Below, in pieces: positions 6,462-13,074 of a stretch of DNA of 13,074 nt. Origin of the DNA: DATFPQ01 sp035264765 (GTDB taxonomy: Bacteria > Actinomycetota > Actinomycetes > Actinomycetales > Angustibacteraceae); NCBI GenBank assembly GCA_035264765.1, contig DATFPQ010000143.1:1-13074 (forward strand), given 5' to 3'. Within the stretch, counting starts at the first letter, position 1; each line of letters opens with the position of its first letter. The notes below the pieces were generated by a model. The model was not told the origin of the DNA, did no database searches, and saw only the letters and a list, made by a program, of their open reading frames with translations. The translations under genes and the position numbers were made by a program.

Positions 6462-6740
6462 GCATGGTCCGCACGCCCCCCTCGGCACCGCGGGCGCTGT
6501 CCGGCCTCATCCCCCGACCGGTGCCACGTCATGGCGCTCGGATGCCGGGCACCCGGATGGGGACTCAGCGTCCGGCCTCAAGGCACCTGGCGAACGGGAC
6601 AGGTCTACTCCTGAGTTTGCTGCTGGTCAATCATTGAGAGGCCATACGCGGATATGCGTTGATGGTGTAGCCGCTTTCGCGCAGATTGCGCGCTTCGGGC
6701 GGTACGAGGCTCCACGACGGCATTTCAAGAGAGCGGAGAC
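6462..6740. other. Gene-free stretch between beta-helix and Lys/Tyr/Asp-rich genes
   Basis: No credible coding frame is present on either strand; the open frames that cross it have no family resemblance or ribosome site. Since both flanking genes are on the minus strand, this stretch should contain the beta-helix gene's promoter and the end of the upstream transcript. Near 6650 there is a short inverted CATACGCGGATATGCG element, too imperfect to call. Confidence 0.45.
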
Positions 6741-6784
6741 GGCCCAGTACCCGCCAGCAGAAGGCTGGCGGGTACTGGACCGTC
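6738..6784 (-). terminator. Strong hairpin terminator of the Lys/Tyr/Asp-rich protein gene
   Basis: A perfect 15-bp stem, CCAGTACCCGCCAGC at 6744-6758 with its complement at 6764-6778, closes a 5-base loop (AGAAG on the plus strand). After one mismatch the stem continues for five more pairs (6738-6742 with 6780-6784). It begins 28 bases beyond the stop of the minus-strand gene ending at 6812. On the minus strand only a short CTCTTG follows, so it lacks a classical U-tract. Such U-poor hairpins are common terminators in actinobacteria. Confidence 0.75.
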
Positions 6785-6811
6785 GTGGCCAGCGGCGGGG
6801 TCAGGCGAAGG

Positions 6812-7243
6812 TCAGGCGGCGTGCCCGTAGCCGTGCTTCTTCGCCTTGTACGAGAACCAGACGTCCTTGTACTCGTCCTTGTCCACGTACACGGTCTTGT
6901 AGGAAGGGCCGTCCAGCTTGGCGTAGGAGGAGTAGTAGACGACCTTGACCGTCACGTACCCCTTCTTGACCTTCGCCTGCTTGCAGTAGTCGTCGTAGAT
7001 CGTGAAGTCCCCGTAGTCGTACTTGCCCTCGTAGGCGTTGTACGTCGCGTGGAACTTCTTGTCGTCCTTCTTGTCGTCCTTCTTGTCGTGGTCGTAGTAC
7101 ACCTTCTGGCAGACCTTCACGTAGCCGTAGTGATCGTCCTTCTTCGGCTCGTGGGCGTTCGCGGCCGGCAGCGCGCCGGCGGCTACGAGGGCTGCGGTGA
7201 CGGCGCAGGCTGCGGCGCCGCGTCCGATGTTTCGAGACGACAT
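6812..7243 (-). CDS. Secreted Lys/Tyr/Asp-rich small protein
   Basis: The start ATG 7243 is preceded by GGGGGAG (7256-7250) at six bases, so the longer in-frame upstream start at 7351 is rejected. The 143-residue product has a Sec signal peptide (MSSRNIGRG, Ala/Val-rich core, cleavage after ANA near residue 30). The mature part of about 113 residues is extremely rich in Lys, Tyr and Asp: DDHYGYVKVCQKVYYDHDKK, three DDKK-type repeats (about 53-63) encoded by three 12-base units at 7055-7090, then a YNAYEGKYDYGDFTIYDDYC segment and VKKGYVTVKVVYYSS. Two mature Cys (45 and 87) could form one disulfide. I recognise it as similar in style to uncharacterised secreted actinobacterial proteins containing G-Y-V-K-V-C, but no function is known. 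The alternating charged and Tyr residues suggest beta-strands in a small wall- or matrix-associated protein. It is monocistronic, with a long leader and a strong downstream hairpin. Confidence 0.85.
   Translation of the reverse strand: MSSRNIGRGAAACAVTAALVAAGALPAANAHEPKKDDHYGYVKVCQKVYYDHDKKDDKKDDKKFHATYNAYEGKYDYGDFTIYDDYCKQAKVKKGYVTVKVVYYSSYAKLDGPSYKTVYVDKDEYKDVWFSYKAKKHGYGHAA
7055..7090 (-). repeat. Three 12-bp tandem units encoding a DDKK run
   Basis: The plus-strand unit CTTCTTGTCGTC occurs at 7055-7066, 7067-7078 and 7079-7090 (the last differing at its final base). On the coding minus strand it yields alternating Lys-Lys/Asp-Asp. The repeat is in frame and inside the secreted protein gene. 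Confidence 0.7.
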
Positions 7244-7333
7244 GACTGTCTCCCCCTTGAGGACTGTTGGATTCCCTGATTCCCGCCTATTCAGCGGGTC
7301 GGAGACTCCAGCGTTGCGCACATCTGTGCGGAA

Positions 7334-7423
7334 TGACAAGGGCTTTTGCATGACAAGTTTTGTTGATCAGTCAGTCGTCCCGTCGCGATGCGCCGTTTGT
7401 CGGACTTGCACTGCGGCAAGTTT
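7334..7423 (-). promoter_or_regulatory. Candidate operator repeats upstream of the Lys/Tyr/Asp-rich gene
   Basis: Two related elements occur 90 to 180 bases upstream of the ATG at 7243. First, ATGACAAG is repeated with 17-base spacing (copies ending at 7340 and 7357). Second, an inverted repeat ACTTGC-N6-GCAAGT lies at 7404-7421. Both areas contain CAAGTTT on the plus strand (7354-7360 and 7417-7423) and a TTGCA a few bases before it. Similar half-sites suggest one regulator binding twice. No regulator gene is adjacent and no consensus is recognised. Confidence 0.3.
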
Positions 7424-7593
7424 GGTTGGGTATGCATTCCGGGCGACTAACTCTTCTCGCGCGCCCGCGCCACCGAATTGACGAACTCTTTGCCGAGGTA
7501 ATGCTGAATCGAAACCCGACTAACGATTTGCCCGTCGTGGGCTCGCGCAAGGGTCCGTCCAGAAGGAGACTCGCCGCAGACCCCGCAGCGGCC
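7424..7593. other. Gene-free, less GC-rich stretch
   Basis: Together with the leader above this makes about 350 bases without a gene between two minus-strand genes. No frame has a ribosome site or recognisable product. The end of the oxidoreductase transcript must fall here, but only weak stems (such as CCGC/GCGG around 7573-7590) are visible. Confidence 0.45.
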
Positions 7594-8562
7594 TCAGCTT
7601 CTGGTGAAGACAACCTTGCCGAAGACGTCCCCCTGGAGCAGCCGAGCGAACCCGTCGCGAGCCTGCTCCAGCGGGAGCACCTGGTCGATGACCGGGCGCA
7701 CGCCCGTCACCGTGCACATCTGCGCAAGGCGCTCGAGCTCGTCACGGGTGCCCATGGTCGAGCCGACGACGCGCAACTGCAGGAAGAAGACCCGCTGCAG
7801 CTCGGCCGCGGTCGCGTCTCCGCTCGTGGCGCCGCACACCACGATGGTCCCGCCCGGCTTCAGCGACCTGGCCGAGTGCGACCAGGTCGCCCGTCCCACC
7901 GTCTCCATCACGGCGTCGACGCGCTCCGGGAGCCGCGCGCCGGAGTCGAAGGCCTGGTCGGCGCCGAGCTCGAGGGCACGCGCCCGGCGGACCTCCTCCC
8001 GGCCGGTGACCCACATCCGGTAGCCCGCGGCTGAGCCGAGCGCGACCAGGGCGGTGGACACCCCGCCGCCGGCACCCTGCACGAGGACGGTCGCGCCCGG
8101 TGCGACGCCCGACCGGGTGAAGAGCATCCGGTACGCGGTCAGCCACGCTGTCGGCAGGCAGGACGCCTCCTCGAAGCTCAGCGCGGACGGTTTGGGCACC
8201 AGGTTGCGGCGCGGGACGACGACCGCGTCGGCGAAGGTGCCCTGGTAGCGCTCGGACAGCAGCGACCGCTTGGGGTCGAGGGTCTCGTCGCCCCGCCACG
8301 ACGGGTCGCTGACGACCGCGTGGACCACGACCTCGTTGCCCTCGTCGTCCACCCCGGCACCGTCGCAGCCCAGCACCATCGGCAGCCGGTCCTGGGGGAG
8401 CCCCACGCCACGCAGGCTCCAGAGGTCGTGGTGGTTCAGGCTGGCGGCGCGCAGCCGCACCCGGGCCCAGCCCTCCGGGATCTCCGGAGCCGGGCGCTCG
8501 CCGATCTCCAGAGCGGACAACGGGTCCTCTTCTGACGACCTGGCTGCGTAGACGGCGATCAC
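7594..8562 (-). CDS. MDR-superfamily (zinc-less alcohol dehydrogenase/quinone oxidoreductase-like) protein
   Basis: This 322-residue protein begins with GTG 8562; the ribosome site is weak. It has the two-domain medium-chain dehydrogenase layout: an N-terminal GroES-like domain (about 1-125) with RLRAASLNHHDLWSLRGVG (37-55), and a Rossmann NAD(P) domain (about 130-290) with VLVQGAGGGVSTALVALG (159-176), the GxGxxG-type nucleotide loop. The C-terminal LPLEQARDGFARLLQGDVFG segment followed by KVVF is the usual substrate-domain return. The catalytic GHE and the four-Cys structural zinc loop of true alcohol dehydrogenases are missing. It is therefore probably a zinc-independent quinone- or enone-type reductase using NADPH in the cytosol. 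Its substrate is unknown. It is transcribed divergently from the phosphatase gene, with 62 bases between the starts, so their promoters must overlap. Confidence 0.88.
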   Translation of the reverse strand: MIAVYAARSSEEDPLSALEIGERPAPEIPEGWARVRLRAASLNHHDLWSLRGVGLPQDRLPMVLGCDGAGVDDEGNEVVVHAVVSDPSWRGDETLDPKRSLLSERYQGTFADAVVVPRRNLVPKPSALSFEEASCLPTAWLTAYRMLFTRSGVAPGATVLVQGAGGGVSTALVALGSAAGYRMWVTGREEVRRARALELGADQAFDSGARLPERVDAVMETVGRATWSHSARSLKPGGTIVVCGATSGDATAAELQRVFFLQLRVVGSTMGTRDELERLAQMCTVTGVRPVIDQVLPLEQARDGFARLLQGDVFGKVVFTRS

Positions 8563-8624
8563 GGTGCGACCCTAGCCGCCGATGCCCTGCGCCTGCAGGG
8601 CGAGCAGCGCAGCGGAGGACGGCG

Positions 8625-10343
8625 ATGGCGCACAACCCCCACGACGGTCCGTACCTGGTGGTCGGCCCCCTGCTGCGCTACGTGGGCGACACGTGCGCGA
8701 CGGTCTGGGTCGAGACCGACCGGCCGTGCACGGTCGAGGTCCTCGGGCACCGGGCGGAGACCTGGGGGGTTCACGGACACCACTACGCCCTGGTGGTGGT
8801 CGAGGGCCTGCAGCCGGACACCGAGACGCCGTACACGGTTCGGCTGGACGGCGCCGTGGTCTGGCCAGAGCCGGGCTCCTCGTACCCGCCGAGCGTGATC
8901 CGCACCCTGGGGGACGAGCGCCGGCTGCGGCTGGCGTTCGGGTCCTGCCGCCGGGCCGCGGCCTTCGACCGCCACAGCCTGCGCAGCGTCGGCGCCGACG
9001 CCCTGGTCGCCCTGGCCCAGCGGATGGCGGGTGGCGACCGCGCGGACTGGCCGCAGACCCTGCTCCTGCTCGGCGACCAGGTGTACGCGGACGAGCCGTC
9101 CCCCGCGCTGACGACGCGGCTGTCCCGGCTCTCCGACCTGGGCCGGCGCCGGCACGAGTGGGTCACCGACGAGGTGCGCGACGAGATCGTGGACTTCGAG
9201 GAGTACACCTGGCTCTACCACGAGTCCTGGCGCACGCCCGACGTCCGCTGGCTGCTGTCGACCGTGCCGACGGCCATGGTCCTGGACGACCACGACCTGC
9301 GGGACGACTGGAACAGCTCGTGGTCGTGGCGCCAGGAGATGCAGGGCAAGCCGTGGTGGCGAGACCGGGTGCAGGGCGCATTCGCGTCGTACTGGGTGTA
9401 CCAGCACCTGGGCAACCTCTCGCCCGAGCACCTGGCGGAGGACGACGTCTACCGCCGGGTGCGGCAGGCTCCGGACGACGACACGCGCGAGCAGGTTCTC
9501 GCCGACATGGCTTGGCGGGCAGACCACGAGCCCAGCTCGGCCCGCTGGAGCTTCGTGCGGGACCTCGGGCGCACCCGGTTGGTCGTGGTCGACTCGCGAT
9601 GCTCGCGACGGCTGACCCCGGGCAACCGGGCCATGGTCGACGACACCGAGTGGGCGTGGGTCGAGAAGACCTCGGAGGCCGAGGTGGACCACCTGCTGCT
9701 CGGCACCTCGTTGCCGTTCCTGACCCTGCACGGGATCCATCACCTCGAGGGCTGGGACGAGGCGATGGCCGAGCAGGGATCGCAGGAGAGAGCAGAGGAC
9801 GGAGCGCAGCAGGGGACTGGGAACGGACGGCGTCGGCTCGAAAGCCGCGTCGCCGAGCGGCTCCGCCTGTCGGCCGACCTGGAGCACTGGCCGGCCTTCC
9901 GCCGTTCCTTCGACGCGATGGTCCGCCTCGTGCAGGACGTCGCCAGCGGCGGCCGGCCACCGGCGTCGGTGCTGTGGCTGTCCGGCGACGTCCACTGCTC
10001 CTACCTGGCCCGCGCCCGCATCGAGGGCGTCGACCCGGGCCGAACTGCCGTGCACCAGCTGACCATGTCTCCGTTCCGCAACCCGCTCGAGCCCTGGCTG
10101 CGCCTGGCGAACCGGGTGCTGGAGCGCCGACCGGTCGTCGCGGTGCTCGCCTGGCTGGCGCGCCGGGCCGGCGTCGTGGAGCCCCCGCTGACCTGGGACG
10201 TCCACCACGGACCGTGGTTCGGCAACGGGCTGATGACGCTCGTCGTCGAGGGCCGGAGCGCCGCGGTGGAGGTCGAGCAGGCCAGGGTCGTGGGAGGCCT
10301 GCAGGTGCTGGAGCGGACCTACACCGGCCGTCTGACCCCCTGA
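8625..10343 (+). CDS. PhoD-like metallophosphatase (alkaline phosphatase D family)
   Basis: ATG 8625 has GGAGGA (8614-8619) five bases upstream. The 572-residue protein opens with a beta-rich N-domain (about 10-95) as in PhoD enzymes, followed by the metal-binding core: LAFGSCRR (103-110), LLLLGDQVYAD (146-156), MVLDDHDLRDDWN (218-230), VVDSR (321-325), LLLGTSLPFL (357-366) and WLSGDVHCSYLARA (451-464). In this superfamily such Asp/Asn/His residues hold two metals for phosphomono- or diester hydrolysis. Unlike classic PhoD there is no Tat or Sec signal, so it should be cytosolic. A polar stretch at about 383-410 (EQGSQERAEDGAQQGTGNGR) looks like a flexible insert between the GTSLPFL and GDVHC motifs. 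The family usually serves phosphate scavenging, but cytosolic actinobacterial members are uncharacterised. It is divergent from the oxidoreductase gene; the ABC operon starts 127 bases later. Confidence 0.9.
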   Translation: MAHNPHDGPYLVVGPLLRYVGDTCATVWVETDRPCTVEVLGHRAETWGVHGHHYALVVVEGLQPDTETPYTVRLDGAVVWPEPGSSYPPSVIRTLGDERRLRLAFGSCRRAAAFDRHSLRSVGADALVALAQRMAGGDRADWPQTLLLLGDQVYADEPSPALTTRLSRLSDLGRRRHEWVTDEVRDEIVDFEEYTWLYHESWRTPDVRWLLSTVPTAMVLDDHDLRDDWNSSWSWRQEMQGKPWWRDRVQGAFASYWVYQHLGNLSPEHLAEDDVYRRVRQAPDDDTREQVLADMAWRADHEPSSARWSFVRDLGRTRLVVVDSRCSRRLTPGNRAMVDDTEWAWVEKTSEAEVDHLLLGTSLPFLTLHGIHHLEGWDEAMAEQGSQERAEDGAQQGTGNGRRRLESRVAERLRLSADLEHWPAFRRSFDAMVRLVQDVASGGRPPASVLWLSGDVHCSYLARARIEGVDPGRTAVHQLTMSPFRNPLEPWLRLANRVLERRPVVAVLAWLARRAGVVEPPLTWDVHHGPWFGNGLMTLVVEGRSAAVEVEQARVVGGLQVLERTYTGRLTP

Positions 10344-10371
10344 GCCGTCAGCCCGACCCCTGCCACGCCCC

Positions 10372-10417
10372 GTAACGGCCGTCCGGTAACGATCGGGTTC
10401 GCCTACCTGACGGTTAC
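10372..10417 (+). promoter_or_regulatory. Three GTAAC motifs upstream of the ABC importer operon
   Basis: GTAAC occurs at 10372-10376 and 10386-10390 in direct orientation and as its inverse, GTTAC, at 10413-10417. The third overlaps the promoter just after the putative -35. The second and third form an inverted pair (CGGTAAC and GGTTACG). The cores recall the GTnAC half-sites of nitrogen regulator GlnR, but the spacing (start-to-start 14 and 27) does not fit its known pattern. The regulator is therefore unassigned. Confidence 0.4.
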
Positions 10418-10435
10418 GCACAGTGGTGGCAGGAT
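10407..10435 (+). promoter_or_regulatory. Candidate sigma-70-type promoter of the ABC importer operon
   Basis: CTGACG (10407-10412) and CAGGAT (10430-10435) are separated by 17 bases and resemble actinobacterial housekeeping promoters (TTGAC and TAGGAT types). Transcription would begin about 10441-10443, leaving a leader of about 30 bases before GTG 10471, with the ribosome site inside it. Confidence 0.5.
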
Positions 10436-10458
10436 GCAAGCACCCAGCCCGAGTCCTG

Positions 10459-10464
10459 TGGAGG
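10459..10464 (+). promoter_or_regulatory. Ribosome binding site of the substrate-binding protein
   Basis: TGGAGG six bases before GTG 10471. It decides the start over the GTG at 10423, which would add 16 residues ahead of the lipoprotein signal. Confidence 0.7.
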
Positions 10465-10470
10465 CATCCC

Positions 10471-11382
10471 GTGATCCGTCGACCCCGCCACGCCGCCGGC
10501 GCACTCGCCCTCGGTGCCGCGGCCGCACTCTCCCTGTCCGCCTGCGGGTCGGACTCGCTGTCGGACGCCGGGTCGGGGTCCAGCTCGTCCTCGGTGCCCT
10601 CGGCCACCGCTCAGTCCGGGCTGGCGGGCAAGCTCCCCGCGAAGGTCCAGACCGCGAAGAAGATCGTCGTCGGCACCGACGCGTCGTACGCCCCGAGCGA
10701 GTTCCTCGCCGCGGACGGCAAGACCGTGCAGGGCTTCGACGTCGACCTGTTCAAGGCCGTGGGGCAGAAGTTCGGGGTCGACGTCCAGTTCGTCTCCTCG
10801 AACTTCGACTCCATCATCACCGGCGTGGGCACCGGCAAGTACGACGTCGGCGTCTCGTCCTTCACCATCAACCCCGAGCGCAAGAAGCAGGCCAACATGG
10901 TCAGCTACTACCAGGCCGGCACCCAGTGGGCCACGCAGAAGGGCAACCCGAAGAAGGTCGACCCGGCCAACGCCTGCGGCCTGACGATCGCCGTCCAGAC
11001 CGCAACGGTGCAGGCGGAGGAGGACCTGCCCAAGCGCCAGGCGGACTGCAAGAAGGCCGGTAAGCCCGGCATCAAGGTGCAGTCGTACACCGGGCAGGAC
11101 GAGGCCACGGCCGCCGTCGGCTCGAAGAAGGCCGACGCCATGCTGGCCGACTCCCCCGTCGCCGCCTACGCCGTCAAGCAGACGAAGGGCACCCTCGAGC
11201 TTCTCGGCGACGTGTACGACTCGGCGCCCTACGGGTACGTGCTGCCGAAGAACGAGACCGAGTTCGCGGCCGCGGTCGTCGAGGCGCTCAAGGCCCTGAA
11301 GACCGACGGGACCTACGAGAAGGTCCTGAAGAACTGGGGCGTCGAGAGCGGCGCCATCGACTCCTTCGCCGTGAACCCGTGA
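10471..11382 (+). CDS. Polar amino-acid ABC transporter substrate-binding lipoprotein
   Basis: The GTG at 10471 is chosen for its ribosome site and because it gives a compact lipoprotein signal: MIRRPRHAAG, a hydrophobic Ala/Leu stretch, and the lipobox LSAC with C25 as the lipidated residue. A Ser/Gly-rich linker (about 26-45) then leads to a family-3 periplasmic binding fold of 303 residues in total. Diagnostic pieces are KKIVVGTDASYAPSEF, VQGFDVDLFKAVGQKFGVDV, SNFDSIITGVGTGKYDVGVS, SFTINPERKK, ACGLTIAVQTATVQ, DAMLADSPVAAYAV and YGYVLPKNE near the end. The aromatic/acidic pattern suits polar amino acids (glutamate, glutamine or arginine type); the exact ligand cannot be read. The mature protein sits outside the membrane and delivers ligand to the permease encoded next. 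Its last codons overlap the permease start by four bases. Confidence 0.92.
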   Translation: MIRRPRHAAGALALGAAAALSLSACGSDSLSDAGSGSSSSSVPSATAQSGLAGKLPAKVQTAKKIVVGTDASYAPSEFLAADGKTVQGFDVDLFKAVGQKFGVDVQFVSSNFDSIITGVGTGKYDVGVSSFTINPERKKQANMVSYYQAGTQWATQKGNPKKVDPANACGLTIAVQTATVQAEEDLPKRQADCKKAGKPGIKVQSYTGQDEATAAVGSKKADAMLADSPVAAYAVKQTKGTLELLGDVYDSAPYGYVLPKNETEFAAAVVEALKALKTDGTYEKVLKNWGVESGAIDSFAVNP

Positions 11383-12332
11383 CGGCCACGACGGGGACCG
11401 ACCGCCGCTCGGAGCGCCCGGGCGCCATCGACGCCGTGCCGGTGCGGCACCCCGGTCAGTGGGTCGCGGTCGGCGTCATCCTCGTCCTGGTCCTGATGTT
11501 CGTGCACATGCTCCTCACCAACGACGCCTTCCAGTGGGGCATCGTCTTCCAGGCCATGGTGCAGACGCCGGTCATCCAGGGCCTGATCCTCGGCACGTTG
11601 CTCGGCACGGTCGGGTCGATGGTCGTGGGCGTGGTGCTGGGCGTGGTGCTCGCGGTCATGCGGCTCTCGCCCAACAAGGTGCTCAGCTCGACCGCCTGGG
11701 CCTTCACCTGGTTCTTCCGGGCGATCCCGCGCTATGTGCTCCTGTTCATCATCGGCAACCTGGCGATCGTGCTGCCGCGTCTGGACATCGGCATACCTTT
11801 CGACTGGGTCTTCACCGGCCTGTTCGGCAGCGACGCGACGCTTCGGCCGTTCGGGGTGTCGACGCAGGTTCTGGGCACGAGCATCATCGGCGGGATCCTG
11901 GGCCTGGGCCTGTCCGAGGCCGCCTACATGGCCGAGATCGCGCGAGCCGGGATCCTCAGCGTCGACAAGGGTCAGGAGGAGGCCTGCCAGGCGCTCGGCA
12001 TGACCCGCGGCCAGACGATGCGCCGGGTCGTTCTCCCGCAGGCGATGCGGGTGATCGTCCCGCCGACGGGGAACGAGACCATCGCGATGGTCAAGGACAC
12101 CTCGCTGCTGATCGCGCTGCCGCTGAACACGGAGCTGTTCTTCCAGCTGCGCTCGATCGGGTCCCGGACCTTCCAGGTCTTCCCCACCGCCGTTGCCGCG
12201 ACGCTGTGGTACCTGCTCATCAGCAGCGTCCTGATGGTCGGTCAGTACTACCTGGAGCGGCGGTTCGGTCGCGGCTTCGGTTCGGCTCAGGGCGCTGCCC
12301 CAGCGCCCGTCGGAGCGGGGGTGCAGCATTGA
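11379..12332 (+). CDS. Amino-acid ABC transporter permease
   Basis: GTG 11379 overlaps the preceding TGA (GTGA), so it is probably translated by coupling. The 317-residue protein has a polar N-terminal tail (1-26), then membrane segments at about 27-46, 68-95, 105-132, 165-180 and 270-290. The cytoplasmic EAA loop, which docks on the ATPase, is clear: EAAYMAEIARAGILSVDKGQ (180-199), continuing EEACQALGMTRGQTMRRVVLPQA. This is the HisM/GlnP-type family of polar amino-acid permeases. Length is somewhat above the usual 220-280 because of extended termini, including a Gly/Ala/Pro-rich C-tail. Only one permease gene is present, so the channel is probably a homodimer. In the membrane it forms the importer with the lipoprotein upstream and the ATPase downstream. 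Confidence 0.92.
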   Translation: MTATTGTDRRSERPGAIDAVPVRHPGQWVAVGVILVLVLMFVHMLLTNDAFQWGIVFQAMVQTPVIQGLILGTLLGTVGSMVVGVVLGVVLAVMRLSPNKVLSSTAWAFTWFFRAIPRYVLLFIIGNLAIVLPRLDIGIPFDWVFTGLFGSDATLRPFGVSTQVLGTSIIGGILGLGLSEAAYMAEIARAGILSVDKGQEEACQALGMTRGQTMRRVVLPQAMRVIVPPTGNETIAMVKDTSLLIALPLNTELFFQLRSIGSRTFQVFPTAVAATLWYLLISSVLMVGQYYLERRFGRGFGSAQGAAPAPVGAGVQH

Positions 12333-13074
12333 GCACCGGATCGAGTACCGCCGCCGCTCCCCTGGTCAACGCCGTCAACGTGCAGAAGGCGTTTCACGGC
12401 ACCGACGTCCTCAAGGGCATCGACCTCGACGTCGGTGCCGGCGAGGTCGTGTGCCTGCTCGGGCCCTCGGGGTCGGGCAAGACCACCTTCCTGCGCTGCG
12501 TGAACCAGCTCGAGTCGATCGACGGCGGCCGGATCTGGGTCGACGGCCAGCTGATGGGCTACGAGGAGAAGAACGGTCGGCTGCACCGGCTGGACGACAA
12601 GCGCATCGCCGCGCAGCGCCGCGAGATCGGCATGGTCTTCCAGCGCTTCAACCTGTTCCCGCACATGACCGCGCTCGACAACGTGGCCGAGGCGCCGGTG
12701 TGCGTGAAGAGGGAGGGCAGGTCCGCCGCGCGACGCCGGGCGGCGGAGCTGCTCGATCGCGTCGGGCTCGCTGAGCGGGCCAACGCTTACCCCGGTCAGC
12801 TCTCCGGCGGACAGCAGCAACGGGTGGCCATCGCGCGCGCTCTCGCGATGCAGCCGAAGCTGATGCTGTTCGACGAGCCGACCAGCGCGCTCGACCCGGA
12901 ACTGGTCGGCGAGGTGCTGGCCGTGATCGCGGACCTGGCCGAAGCGGGGATGACGATGGTCGTGGTCACGCACGAGATGGCGTTCGCCAGGCAGGTCGCC
13001 GACACCGTGGTGTTCCTGGACGAGGGCCGGGTGGTCGAATCGGGGCCACCCGCGGAACTGCTGGCCAATCCCCG
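12329..13074 (+). CDS. Amino-acid ABC transporter ATP-binding protein (3' end outside window)
   Basis: The frame opens at TTG 12329, overlapping the permease stop by three bases; no ATG or GTG sits nearer the conserved start, so this rare start is the best choice. About 248 residues are visible. Motifs in order are Walker A GPSGSGKTT (45-53), Q-loop FQRFNLFPHMTALDNV (Q105), ABC signature LSGGQQQR (158-165), Walker B LMLFDEPTSALDP (178-190) and the H-loop VTHEM with H215. An insert, GYEEKNGRLHRLDDKRIAAQ, between the Walker A and Q-loop regions is typical of the polar amino-acid subfamily. It powers import by the coupled permease. The protein is cut at the right edge, probably within the last 10-20 residues. 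Confidence 0.93.
   Translation, partial: MSTGSSTAAAPLVNAVNVQKAFHGTDVLKGIDLDVGAGEVVCLLGPSGSGKTTFLRCVNQLESIDGGRIWVDGQLMGYEEKNGRLHRLDDKRIAAQRREIGMVFQRFNLFPHMTALDNVAEAPVCVKREGRSAARRRAAELLDRVGLAERANAYPGQLSGGQQQRVAIARALAMQPKLMLFDEPTSALDPELVGEVLAVIADLAEAGMTMVVVTHEMAFARQVADTVVFLDEGRVVESGPPAELLANP

Noticed and set aside
7243..7351. Upstream start at 7351 for the Lys/Tyr/Asp-rich protein
   Set aside because: It would place 36 polar residues before a clean signal peptide, and the ribosome site lies before ATG 7243.
8582..10375. A 597-residue plus-strand frame
   Set aside because: It overlaps the PhoD-like gene in another frame and shows Arg/Pro/Ala-rich shadow composition without any motif.
10372..10417. 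Calling the GTAAC sites a GlnR operator
   Set aside because: The half-site spacing does not match the usual GlnR arrangement, so only a generic regulatory site is claimed.
8559..10607. A 682-residue open frame on the minus strand
   Set aside because: It is antisense to the PhoD-like gene, has no domain or ribosome site and its Arg/Pro/His/Val-rich composition is that of a GC-rich shadow frame.
11313..12329. A 338-residue His/Asp-rich minus-strand frame
   Set aside because: It is the exact antisense of the permease; its His/Asp/Arg-rich text is the expected reverse of hydrophobic codons.

Overview
The window is GC-rich DNA with NNS-biased codons, GTG and TTG starts, and gene families typical of Actinomycetota: a DUF222/HNH protein, a Tat-type acetamidase, a cytosolic PhoD-like phosphatase, and an RsbT-like ATPase remnant beside a sigma-like remnant. 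It looks like chromosomal accessory DNA of a soil-type actinobacterium. A Frankiales/Geodermatophilales-like host is possible, but this is inference. I see no rRNA, tRNA, CRISPR array or intact mobile element.

Left part (1-1944). The C-terminal end of a DUF222/HNH endonuclease-like gene enters from the left edge. Next, on the minus strand, is a heavily decayed two-gene stress-signalling locus. It contains a sigma-factor-like HTH protein (about 740-1300) and an RsbT-type serine kinase/anti-sigma ATPase (about 440-722). Both are recognisable only by jumping between reading frames. A small intact CxxC/His-Cys protein (1687-1944) follows on the plus strand.

Middle (1994-5239). A VOC/glyoxalase-like protein on the minus strand is divergent from an acetamidase/formamidase gene with a Tat signal. 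That gene has an in-frame TAG at codon 246. It is followed by a 17-bp tandem repeat array, then an SRPBCC/AHSA1-type protein and a small protein carrying five 8-residue tandem repeats.

Centre right (5351-8562, all minus strand). This block holds a secreted right-handed beta-helix protein, a secreted Lys/Tyr/Asp-rich small protein ending in a strong terminator-like hairpin, and a zinc-less MDR oxidoreductase. The long AT-richer leaders here contain short repeats that may be regulatory.

Right part (8625-13074, plus strand). A PhoD-like metallophosphatase is divergent from the oxidoreductase with 62 bp between them. It is followed by a polar amino-acid ABC importer operon: lipoprotein substrate-binding protein, one permease and one ATPase. 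The ABC genes overlap by 3-4 bases and are probably translationally coupled. They share a promoter-like element with three GTAAC/GTTAC motifs upstream. The ATPase is cut by the right edge.

No single new multi-gene system stands out. The most unusual items are the decayed sigma/ATPase locus, the amber-interrupted amidase, the octapeptide-repeat protein and the Lys/Tyr/Asp-rich secreted protein.
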